This document shows, piece after piece, positions 1-9,826 of a DNA stretch of 64,000 nucleotides (the stretch's first letter is position 1; each line of letters starts with the position of its first letter). The notes below the pieces were generated by a model that saw only the letters and a program-made list of their open reading frames with translations, was not told the DNA's origin and made no database searches. The position numbers and the translations under genes were made by a program. This DNA comes from Hirsutella rhossiliensis (taxonomy: Eukaryota; Ascomycota; Sordariomycetes; Hypocreales; Ophiocordycipitaceae): the NCBI RefSeq assembly GCF_020360975.1, contig NW_025408668.1, positions 62,001-126,000 of the forward strand, read 5' to 3'.

Positions 1-707
1 CCTTAGTAAAGTCCCTTTTTATTTAGTCTTACTAAAAAGTTAATAACTTTAGTTATATATCTTTATTTATATATAAAGCGACTAAGGTTAAAGGTAAGAG
101 TAGTAAACTTAATTAAATAATCCCTATCGTTTAAGTATTTATAGTACTTTATATATCTATCTTTTATATCTTTAATAGGTTCCCCTTAATAGTTAGTATA
201 AACCGATAATAAGTAAGGTAAGGGGTATACCGCGTTCTTAATACCTCTTATTAAGATCTTAATTATCGCGTTAAAGCTAAAGCTTATAGCTTATTATTTT
301 TCGATAGCTCTATAAAGAAAGTTATATATATTAACGATATACTCTTCTTAGTAGGCTTTATTCCTAGTAAATCCGTTTATCTTTTTAACGCCCTTATATA
401 TTATTTAAGCGTCTTTAAGAGTAATATCCCGCCGTTTAATAAGGCCTATTAGTATTAAGTACTAACGATCTCTATAAACGTACTAAGGAGGTTACTACTA
501 CCTATTAATATCTCGTTAGTCTTAGTCTATAAACTTTTCCTTATCATTAGTATAAAAGCACCCTTTACTACCTTTTACTTTAACTTTACTATAGTAAGTA
601 GGTAAAATAAAGCTCTTACTCTTAAATAGTAGTATATTAAAGAAGATAGCGGTATTCTTAAGGAGGTCTATAGCTAGGCCTAGGATACTATTTAGGTTTA
701 CCGCTAT
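1..707 (-). pseudogene. E1 copy of the 3' sense ORF (ORF2), N-terminal part
   Basis: This is the mutated N-terminal ~235 codons of the large unknown ORF seen complete in G at 42389-46816. The start codon is ATA at 705-707, at the position where G also has ATA; ATG to ATA is the expected RIP change. In-frame stops are only TAA and TAG. The rest lies beyond the left window edge. I do not recognise the protein. It lies downstream of pol, in the same orientation, where an env or accessory ORF would sit. Conservation of the start region in two independent copies supports a real gene. Confidence 0.55.
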
Positions 708-1191
708 ATCTTAAGAAAGGGTAGAGTAAGTAAAAGAAAGAAAGAAAATAAGATTAAATAGTTAGGGTAAGTAGTTTTAAGTTATAACGCTAAGAGGCTA
801 AGAGGGTTATATATATATATATAAGAGTTATATTAATAAAGGAGATCGTTATAAGTAGGAAAGTATATAAAGTATATATATATATATATAAAAGGAAGAA
901 GAAGGAAGGAAAAAGAAAGGTATAGTAAGAGGAATAAATAGTTATTAAAGCGCGTGGTTATTAGTTACTTTAGCTAGCCTTTATAGTAGTAAGGTCTTAA
1001 GCGTATTTAAGGGTTACGCTTAAATAGCTTCTTTTACTAGTTATCGATTAAGGAGCTATTTAATCTTTACCTTTTTCTTCCCTTCTTTACTTTTTTATTC
1101 CTCTTTTCTCTCTTTTCTTCTCTATCTTCTTTATTTTTTTAGACCGCTACCTTTTATCTTCTTCTTTTATAACTACCTCTTCTTTCTTATT
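708..1191. other. Spacer between two divergent ORFs, TA tracts and pyrimidine leader
   Basis: The spacer has (TA)n runs near 811-830 and 869-888, a TATA-like gtatataaag near 864, and a long plus-strand pyrimidine tract at about 1068-1140. It separates ORF2 (minus) from the antisense candidate (plus). The equivalent in G is about 41904-42388, with a 20-bp TA run at 42207-42226. A bidirectional promoter is possible but inferred only from composition. Confidence 0.35.
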
Positions 1192-2190
1192 ATATTTTAT
1201 AAGACCGCTAAACTTAAAACTAAAAAGCTATTAAATATCGTTAACCTCTCTTTAACTATTCTTTTATAACCTTCTTTTATTACCACTATTTTCCTTACTT
1301 AAAATTATTATACTAAGGTCTTTCCTTTTTATATAAAGTACTTTTAAGTAACGACTATCTAACTTATTTAATCTTACTTAGCTCGTTCTAACTATCTTCC
1401 TTTATAGATCTATAGTTACTTTAAGACCTAGGTCTATAGTAAAAATAATATTAGTTATTAAGGGTTTCTAATTTATATAGAAATTACCTTTTAATTATAG
1501 GTTCTATTAAAAGCTCTTAATATTATTAGGATTAAAGTATATACTCGCTCTCCTCTCTCTTACTTTCTTAAGAGCACGCTAAGTTAGTATAATTAAATTA
1601 TCTTTTATACCTTTTATTATAGATATTAGCTAGTAACCGATATCCCTATAGAAATCGCTTATCTATATAGATACTTCTTTTCTTAGCTTAGTTTAAGGTA
1701 GTAAGAATACTCTTAAGTAGTCTTAATTACTTTATATAAAATATATAACCCTTACCTTTATTAAGAGTATATTTAAACTTATTAAATAACTATAACTTCT
1801 ACTTATAAGTATATTATATTTCCTTTTTATAAGTATATCTCTCTTTTAAGTACTACTAGCGGCTCTTACGCTAACTATATTTAGGATTTAACTAAAGCGT
1901 TTATTTATAAATAGTAGTACTTCCCTAAATATTATAAGGCTACTTATAACCTTAATAAATATATAAACTATATATATAGTTTTAATCTCTATACTAACCT
2001 TAAGACTAATAAATTTTATAATAAGTATATTAATAATAAAACCGCTTTTTATCTTCTTTATAATATCCTTAATCCCTTTAGTTTTACTAAGGATTTAAAG
2101 AAAGGGGAGGAAATTAACCTTATACTTATTTTACTTAAAAAAAGGTTATATAGTTTTAATAAGCTCTTTCTTAAGTAATAATTAAATAGT
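1192..2190 (+). pseudogene. Candidate antisense ORF of the E1/G family
   Basis: A plus-strand frame, antisense to pol and ORF2, reads about 330 codons with only TAA/TAG stops. It follows a pyrimidine-rich leader and begins at a possible ATA (former ATG) at 1192-1194. The mutated copy in G lies at 40905-41903 on the minus strand. The predicted residues are rich in Pro, Ser, Thr, Tyr and Asn, with no motif I recognise. Caution: TGA cannot occur here, and TAA/TAG can always be explained by RIP, so openness alone is weak evidence. The same frame stays readable to about 2890, past the likely 3' end of pol on the other strand. It could be non-coding. Confidence 0.3.
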
Positions 2191-5100
2191 CTTTAAGTTC
2201 TCTTTATAGTAGTCTATAATAAGTCTACTAAAAGTAAGTAGTTTATTTAGTTGCTATTTTTAGTAGTAAAACTTTTTCTCTTAAGGTTATATATATTTAA
2301 TTTAGTAAGTCGAAAATATATTAGAATTTATCTTATAAGCGCGTTTATTTTCGCTATAATAGGTCTCCCCCTTTATAATAAAGAATAGATATCCCTATCT
2401 ATAAAGTAAAAAATCCTATTCTTAAAGAAGGTAAGTAGTAAGAATATTTATTTTCTTACTTTATTATTTAATTATATCTTTATTTATCTTCTTTAAGGTA
2501 GTAAAGGGTAGGTTATTATTAAGGAAGGGTAGGAAATATTATTTTTATCTATTAAGGGAGCTTTAAGTAGAAAATTTAAAATAATAAGGTAGTAAGTAAG
2601 GCGCTTATAAATATCTTAGCTACTATAATTATCCTTTAATTAAATAGTTAAATAGTGCCCTAATTACTAATTAGGTTCTAGTATACTTTTTATAATAGTT
2701 ATAGATTTTTATCCTTACTACTTTTTCCTTTTTAGCTCCTTTTTTACCTCCTCCTTTTCTTATTAAATTAGCGTCTTTAAGGCTCTTATATAAAGATCCG
2801 TTTTTACTTTACTAAGTTATAATAGCTAAACCTTAATTATATACCTTAGGCCTTTCTTAGGTATCTATAGTTACTCTTCTTCCTCTTCTTAGCTTTAATC
2901 CTTTTAAGGTTTATTAAGGAGTTATTATAACTATAGTACTATTTAATCTAAGGCTTCTTTACTTAGTAAGAGTAGTAGATTATCTACTTTATTTATTATT
3001 TCTTCCTTCCTCCTCTTATTAAAAGTAATCTTATCTTAAAGTAACTAGTTATCCTTAGTATAGTACTACTAACCTTCCTTATCCTTTTTAAACTTCTTTA
3101 AATACTCTCCTAGGATTATCTTATTAAGTACGATTCTATTTAAAGTCTTAATCTTATATACCCTAGACTACTCTAAGCGCGATACTATTTAAAAGGGACT
3201 ATTCTACCTTATTTAATACTTAGCTTACCTCCTTAGATTATTTAATTATCTTATATTAAATAGTAAGATAAGGTCTTTAGGTTATAGGCTTTCTTTCCTT
3301 ATTATATACTTATTAGCTTTATCCGTCCTCTTTATTAATTAATTTCGATATCTTATTACTCTTTTCTTAGCTTTTTCTATATCTTTTTCTTTCCTTTTTA
3401 AAACTTATACTTATACTTTAAATAATTCTTCTCTTATCTTTACTTTATCTTAGTCGATTAGTTACTAAGTTAGGTATTTTACCTTAAGAGGTAGTACTAG
3501 TTCTTATCTATATAGTAGGTAGAAAGCTAATATTCTATAAGACTCTTTAATTACTATTTAGTTTATAAGGATTACTTAGTTAAGGTATTTAATCTACTTA
3601 CCCTTTTTCTCTACTATTTTTATAAGTACTATTATTAACCTTTAGTACCTTTATTTTACTACTATATTTGCCTTTAAATTATATACTAAAGTTTAAATAA
3701 CTTTAACGCTTATATCCTTTAGGATATACTTATAGTCTTTCTTTATTTCGGGCCCTCTATTAATTATAGTATATAGTATTACGCTATACCTATAAATAAT
3801 AAAGAGTATAAATTTAGTTATAGCTCCTATAATAATTTCTTTAACTAGGGTTACTTCTACTTATTTAATAAGGTTATCTTATACTTTTATAAGGTATAAA
3901 TACCTATAATTAAATAGTATATACTAGCTATTAAAGTAAATCTTACTTATAAGGTAGCTAGGCGCGGTCGTGGTTATAACTTCCTAGGGTCTCTTAGTTA
4001 TAAAGTATTAGCATTCTTTATAAAAAGAGATTATACTATAAATATTATTTTAAAGGCTAGCTTACTAATACCTATTCTTTATAAATATATATATTACTTA
4101 TCGTCCTTTATATCCTATTTACGCGTAGTACTTTATAATAATCCTTTTCTATTCTTTTAGGTTATCTATAACTAGTATAGGTCCCTTTTCTTCCTTTTTA
4201 AGGAGTTACTAAAGCTTTTAATCTTTAATATAGAAATTTAAACTCTTTAAACGTAGCTTCTTATAGTCTTATTTAAAAAGGCCCTCCGGCCGTTTTAACG
4301 TTTAAAGGAAGTCCTTAATTATCCTCGATTCCTTTAAGTAGTCCCCTTATAGCTTAGTCCCTTATACTACGTTTAAGTAAAAGTCTATAAATTATTTAAT
4401 ATTGCTTTTTATTTCCTTATTTAATATATTAAAAGGTCCTTTAAGCTTTCTTAAGAGTTTATTAGCTATACTATTCTTCTTACCTTTAATATATAATATA
4501 GTAAGGTTAAAGAGGAAAATATAGCTTATCTAGTAAGTTACTATAGCTTTAAGGATATCTTTAAGGGCACCTTTTAGTTAATCGACTAAGACCTATATAT
4601 TAGTTTCTAAGATAAAATATATACTATATAGGTATACTCTTAGTCTCTTAAGCATACTTAATATAGCCTTATACTCCTTCTTTATTATATTATATTAAGT
4701 TTCTACTAGTAACTACGTTTTACTTTTAAACCTTATAAAGCGCTTCTTTTTATCGACGATTTATATTAAGACTACCCCCTAGCTAAGTAAACTAGTATTA
4801 TATATTAGAATAATATCTCCTTTTCTTAGGCTAACGTTAAGGGATACTAAGAAGACTAAATTAATAATAGCTTCTTTAAAGGTAGCTATTACTTTTACTT
4901 ATTTATCTCCTTATTCTTAATAGACTTCTTTCTTTTATAGGTCTATAAGGGGTTTTATTAAAATTGCGAACTATTTAATATAGATTTAATAGTATCCTAT
5001 AATACTAAAGAAAGCTTTAATATATATTATATTAAAGTATCTTATCTATTCCTTAATTTTAATAACTTTAGCTTTTATAGGGCACCTTTTATTTATTTTA

Positions 5101-6770
5101 TAAATATAACTAATAACTTTAGTTACCTACTAATAAAATTTCGATTTAGCTCTTATAATTATATAATTAAAGAGTTCGAAATTAACTAAGACTTTATTAA
5201 GGTTAATAAGGTATTTAAAGATAAATCTCCTTACTCTTAGCGCTATCTCTTTATTATTATATATTATATTAAGCCCTTTAATACCTATATTATCGTAGAA
5301 ATTCCTATAGATATTTAGTATAAGGTCTTATAGGATTCTTTATACTATCCTTATAAAATAGCTAACTAAGTTTATAGCCCCTTAAGGGAGTATATATATA
5401 TATAAGAGGCTAATAGGTATCCCGAATATCGTTAAGTTATAGCTTTTAATATTAAGAAGGATTTAATTATAGCTTAAAAAAAGGTCTAGGAGGGAAAGGG
5501 TCTTATATATTAAGAAGTAGTCGCTAAACTTATTTATATTTAGCGGTAGGTTTATATCTCTTATTATAATAGTATTTATATATATAGTAGAATTAATTAG
5601 GCGTACTCCTTTATCTTTCTTTACTACTAAGAAAAAGGGGTTCTTATAAAGCTTATACCTTTCTTTAAGGACTCTTATTTTTAGTTTAATTTTAAAGATA
5701 TTAATAACTTTCTACTTTATTACTTTTAAGATTAAGATTAAAGCTACTTACTACGCCTTATATTCTATTATCTTAATAACTTATAAGGGGGCTATAGCTA
5801 AGTTAACTTTATCTTTTCTTATAAAGTCCTAGGATAACGCTACTTTTTTATTAAATAGAATACTATTAAAGATCTAGATTTTTACTTTTATAAGAAAGCC
5901 CTTAAATTATTTATAAATTACTTTAAGTCTCTCTTATATTAGCTACTTTCCTTTCTATATACTTAAGAAGTTTCCTATTAAGTATTCTAAGTAAGGTCTA
6001 AGCTATATCTTATCTTTAATAGTATTTTATTTAGTCTTCTTTTAGTTAGGGTCCCCTTTTAGTATTAAGCTATTTAATAAAGTATTATTAATAGGGTTAA
6101 TTTTATTTACTTTTCTTTTAAAGAGAGTATTAACTCTTAGATTATATAGTTTAATAGGTCGTTTCCTCCCTATCTTAACTTTAACCTTTTAGATCTTTTT
6201 ATACTTCTTTCTAGCTCTAATAATATTTCTCTTAAATTCTCTTATAGCCTTTATAACTATAATTTTAATAATCTCTTTTACTATTTTAGATCTAATAGCT
6301 AGAATCGCCTTATCTCCTTTATTTATAATTAATTACTATTATATTAGCGCTATTAAAGGCTAGTTTATACTAGTATAGGCTAGGTTAAGGACTTAGTTAG
6401 CGCCCTCTTTATAACTAAGGATCTTACCTCTTAATAAGAGAATCTTAGCTATTAAGGTATCTATAAGGGGTTCTCTTTATAATTATTAGGTAGCTCCTAG
6501 GTTATCTTCTTTAACTTTTATTACTAAAGCTTAAAAAAGTTTTCTTAGGAGCTATATAGCTATTTCCTATATAGTCTCCTTAAGCTTTAGTTTTTTATAT
6601 ATATCTTTATTAACTATTATAGTTATAGTTTAAAAGGATTTTATTATATCGACCTTATTTAGAAGCTCCTATTTAATAGCTCCTACCGCTAGTATAACTA
6701 CTTAGATAGTACTAATCTAATATTTAACTTATATATTGCTATTCCTTAAAGAATAATTAAATAATATATA

Positions 6771-6796
6771 CGCGGCTTTAATACGCGGCTTTAATA
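6771..6796 (+). repeat. 13-bp tandem duplication in E1
   Basis: The unit cgcggctttaata occurs twice in succession. The aligned G copy near 36310 has a single unit, so the duplication is private to E1. Confidence 0.8.
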
Positions 6797-7325
6797 AAAA
6801 GTATACTTAGGATAAAGGGGACTAAGACTCTATTTAGCGTAATATAAAGATAGATTAATATCTAAGCTATACTTAGATAGATATTAGTCTCTACCTCCCT
6901 AACTATATTTATAAAGGACCTAGTATACGCTATTATTAATACTCTTATTAATAGGATTTTAGGCCTATATATATTTATATATATTTTAGTAATAATATTT
7001 CCTTTAAACTTAGTACTAATTAAGGCGCTTAGAACTTTAGCTTTCTAGCTACTAAGCTATACTTAAATATAAGGTAGGTCTTATATATACTTAAGCGAGC
7101 GGAAGGGTATAAGGACTATAATTATATATATTATAGGAATTAATATAAGGTCTTTTAAAGTTATCTCTTAGTATCTTATTAAGAGTACTACTTCCTATAT
7201 AATAAATTCGTCTTTCCTTAGTTTTATTACCTTTAAAGTTTATTAATTAAATAGTCCTTAAGCTAGTTATATTATACTAATTATCTTAGTTATAAACCTA
7301 ACTTCCTTTAGTATTTATTAAACTT

Positions 7326-7330
7326 TAAGG
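7326..7330. other. Target-site duplication of element A, left
   Basis: taagg is repeated at 49326-49330, directly after the right LTR. The uninterrupted site in G reads cgagg, so both copies are the expected mutated form. Confidence 0.9.
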
Positions 7331-7516
7331 TATTATAAAGTAAGTAAAGGTATATATATAAGTACCGTTTATAGGATAATATTAATAAGCTATATAGAGC
7401 TGTCCTATATATAGCTAGCCTATATATATATATATAGGATCTAGCCCTTTATATATAATTATATAGCTTAAGCTATAGCCTAAGCTTATAACTTATAATA
7501 GTTAAAGACTTTTATA
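7331..7516 (-). repeat. A left LTR (3' LTR in coding sense)
   Basis: 186 bp, starting tattataaag on the plus strand and ending cttttata. It aligns end to end with 27914-28099, 49140-49325 and (inverted) 60843-61028. The TG...CA ends are mutated to TA...TA. Confidence 0.92.
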
Positions 7517-7875
7517 TAATACCCTCCCTTAAGCGCGGTACGGCGTTACTTAATTAATAGCTTTTATACTATTAAGCCTATACCGCTAGCTCTACCTTAC
7601 CTTTTCCTATTAATCGTGCTAGCCTTACTAGCTTTATTATCCCTACGCTTATTAGCCTAGGTAGCTAGAACCGGGCTCTATACTTATCGGCTAGCTAGCT
7701 ATTTAAATAAAGCGTAACCTATTATATACGCCCTTAGGTAGCTAGCGGCTAGCCCGGACCTACGTAAGCCTTAGGTTGCCTATCCCCTTAGCTTTAAGTA
7801 GCCTTCTTTACCTAAGGGTATATAAAGCGGCATCCCCCCTTTCTTCCTTTCTTTCCTTCTCCTCTTTCTTTAACT
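7517..7875 (+). promoter_or_regulatory. A1 3' noncoding region with TATA box for the antisense ORF
   Basis: There is no gag-pol here. On the plus strand a TATA box (tatataaag, 7819-7827) is followed by a pyrimidine-rich leader (about 7838-7870) and then the antisense ORF start. The same arrangement is kept in A2 at 28403-28459, which argues that it is functional promoter architecture rather than chance. Confidence 0.5.
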
Positions 7876-8543
7876 ATAGTAATAGTAATAATAAGTAAGT
7901 TCCGCTTTACCTAAGGCATTAGTTCGTTCCTAGCTATATAGGCCGCTTTATTAATATATACTTATAGTAATAGCTATAGCTATAATAATAGCCCTAATAA
8001 TAATAACTTTAACTAATAAGTTCTCTACCTTATAAAGTAGGAGGCTATAATCTATAATACTAACTTCTATAATAGATATATCTACCTTTCCCTCCCTTAC
8101 TTCTTTCTTCTTAAAGTATATAGAGTTATTTATCGACGTTATACTAAGCACGGCCGACGATAGCTCCGCTATTACTACTACTTCTACCCGCGCCCCTATA
8201 ACCGCGCCTACCGCCGCCGCCTCTACCTCTATTACGCTAGCCGCTTTTACGTTGCCCTTTTAGGTAACGACGCTATCCCCGCCGCCGGCTATAACGCCTA
8301 GCCCCTCTACCCCCGCCTCCGCCTCTACTACCCTTATAAGTCCGCTACCTAGCGAGCGTAGTAGCTATTTTCCGCTAACTTCTTAAAGTATAAACGCTAA
8401 GTATAGGCTAGAGCTGCTTACGCGGCCCCCTATATATAGTATGCGTTATAGGAGCTCCCCTATACTAACTAAGTTAGGCGCCGCTATAGCGGTAGTTATT
8501 ATTAGTACGCGCGTACCGGCCGCGCCTATAAAGCGGCGCTTCT
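7876..8543 (+). pseudogene. A1 antisense Cys-rich ORF, N-terminal part (split by B)
   Basis: This plus-strand ORF is antisense to A1 gag-pol. It starts at ATA 7876-7878 (ATG in the ancestor) about 50 bp after the TATA box. From 8485 a block of Tyr codons stands at the spacing Y-x3-Y-Y-x-Y-x6-Y; each TAT/TAC can come from a Cys codon by TG to TA change, giving the core C-x2-C-x3-G-R-x-C, like a small zinc-binding cluster. The ORF continues after B at 22732-23168, where the frame is shifted by one base; an intron or frameshift is possible. The uninterrupted A2 copy is at 28460-29564. The function is unknown; nucleic-acid binding is an inference from the Cys block. Confidence 0.6.
8539..8543. 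other. Target-site duplication of B, left
   Basis: cttct here and cctct at 22727-22731; the uninterrupted A2 site reads cctcc. They differ only by C/T transitions. Confidence 0.85.
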
Positions 8544-9013
8544 TATAATAACCGGTGTTATTCTTAAGGGATAAACCTATCGAGGGGTTTATATTAGTAG
8601 GTATAATAGGGCGTAGTCTAAGCAATAATATATATATTACGTTAGTAATAAGTCGGAGGTTATAGACCGTAGACTATAACTAGGTAATTAGAATTAGAGA
8701 TAGAATTATAATAAAGATCTATATTAAAAGCTAGAGAGCTATCTATTTAAAGGAGTAAAAGTAGGTAGCTATATATACCTATAGAGACTATCCTTAGATT
8801 ACGGTCCTAGCCGTAATCCCCTTTATAGCTTACTATAGCTTACTCGTAAGCTATGCTCCTAAGTAGTAATCTATTTATATAAGGCTTACTTAGCTTACGT
8901 ACGCTCTAGGTAAGCTAAGCCTAAGTAACTTCTTATCCTAACTATTATTCCGAGCCGCCTTATTATATAAACGTAGCTAGCTCTCTTATAGCCTACTAAC
9001 TATAGTCGTAATA
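8544..9013 (-). repeat. B left LTR (3' LTR)
   Basis: 470 bp, equal in length to 22257-22726 and alignable throughout, with transitions only at most sites. It contains a hairpin at 8881-8921 (arms aggctta...tagcttac and gtaagctaagcct). Confidence 0.92.
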
Positions 9014-9051
9014 CGATGTCTCCCCTCCTTTTAGTCTTATCTATAAGACCT

Positions 9052-9056
9052 ACTAC
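9052..9056. other. Target-site duplication of C1, left
   Basis: actac, repeated at 15402-15406. The insertion lies only 43 bp inside B's left LTR. Confidence 0.92.
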
Positions 9057-9542
9057 TCTCGCGTAGAGAGATGCGAGAAGTGCATGAAAATGCACGAAGG
9101 TGAAATTAGAAGTAAGGGGTCGGACAGGCAGGGTAGAGAGATTTAATTCTTGCGGGAGCAGCAATTGCGGTAGCGGAATGATTGTTGTATTTGCCTTAAT
9201 TGTCCTTCTTTCCTCTATCTAACGCCCCTCTTTATACCCTTCTAGCATCTCAATTAACAAAGAAGATCCTGCTTAAAGAAGCCACTAATGTCCTTTCGAC
9301 TACCGAGCTTTTTGCCGGTTTTTCCCCTCCTTTCTAGCCGTTGCCGGCACATCCGTCTTATCTCTCGCTACCTCTATAGGAAGCCATCGCCACTTCTACT
9401 TCCCCTCATGCCCCCACCCTCCTTTCTGCACCTCTTTTCAGCTCCTTCTTCCTTCTTCCACACCGGGTGTTTTTAGCTTCCTTGGTCCCTCTTGCCAAGG
9501 GATATCTTCGAGAACTGCGAAATCAGGCCACGCTTCGCGACA
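9057..9542 (-). repeat. C1 left LTR (3' LTR)
   Basis: 486 bp, tctcgcg...cgcgaca on plus; in coding sense it starts TGTCGCG. It is nearly identical to 14916-15401. In the first 200 bp the differences are almost all TG/TA or CA/TA transitions, so RIP accounts for most LTR divergence. A small purine tract (aagggggtg, minus strand) abuts it at 9543-9551 and is the likely PPT. The 62-residue plus ORF inside is present in both LTRs and is not considered a gene. Confidence 0.95.
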
Positions 9543-9639
9543 CACCCCCTTAGCTATGGCCTGCCCTTATAGTAAGGGCATAGCTAATACGGCTTCGGGC
9601 TGGTGAGCGTATAGAGGAGGTTCTTAGCTCTGCACTTCT

Positions 9640-9826
9640 CCCTTTACTCGAGGAAAGCAGGGGCCCTTTCGGGTCCCTGGGCTCTTTTAGACCTACTTAA
9701 GGAAAAGGGGCCTAAAGAGGGGAAAGTCCTATAAGAAAGGGGGGCCTTCTTAGAAGGGAAAAAACCCAATCAAAATAGGGGGCCCTCTAAAGGGAAAAAC
9801 CTCTTCCTTTTCTTCGGCTACAGACG
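9640..9826. repeat. C1 3' untranslated region with degenerate G-rich repeats
   Basis: Two imperfect ~30-bp units of the type ggggg(g)cc...aagggaaaaa occur at about 9738-9800, preceded by related gggcc blocks. The equivalent part of C2 (51370-51540) has about three units separated by ataagtcctaatt-type spacers, so unit number varies between copies. Confidence 0.5.

Larger units (their letters stand above)
1..7330 (-). mobile_element. E1, left arm of a Ty3/gypsy LTR element (3' half)
   Basis: This is an inverted copy of G: 1-7330 aligns with about 35770-43095 read in reverse, differing mostly by C/T and G/A changes. It holds the 3' ORF (1-707), an antisense candidate, and pol. The element extends beyond the left window edge, so its 3' LTR is not seen. 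It ends at 7330 where element A is inserted. The homology resumes at 49331, exactly after the duplicated taagg, so the two arms were once contiguous. The strand was set by RT and protease echoes that read on the minus strand. Confidence 0.9.
2340..7330 (-). pseudogene. E1 pol remnant: protease, RT, RNase H, integrase
   Basis: This is a minus-strand Ty3/gypsy pol. From the N-terminal side (high coordinates) the domains are aspartic protease near 7010, RT about 4950-5680, RNase H about 4450-4820 and integrase about 3200-3830, placed by alignment to G. The RT echo includes the region around the conserved L-D-x-I loop. The reading frame is riddled with TAA/TAG, as expected from Q and W codons under RIP. 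Gag lies in the right arm, at 49331-50767 and 57134-57471. The pol end near 2350 coincides with a purine run (minus strand) like the polypurine tract that normally precedes a gypsy 3' LTR, yet here another ~4 kb of element follows. Confidence 0.85.

Noticed and set aside
7951..8151. 66-residue minus ORF
   Set aside because: Opposite strand of the A1 antisense ORF, rich in Ile from TA-rich sequence; not preserved as an ORF in A2.
9288..9476. 62-residue plus ORF in C1 left LTR, repeated at 15147-15335 in the right LTR
   Set aside because: It lies wholly inside the LTR, antisense to the element, and is open mainly because C1 is less mutated; no motif, and identical by duplication.
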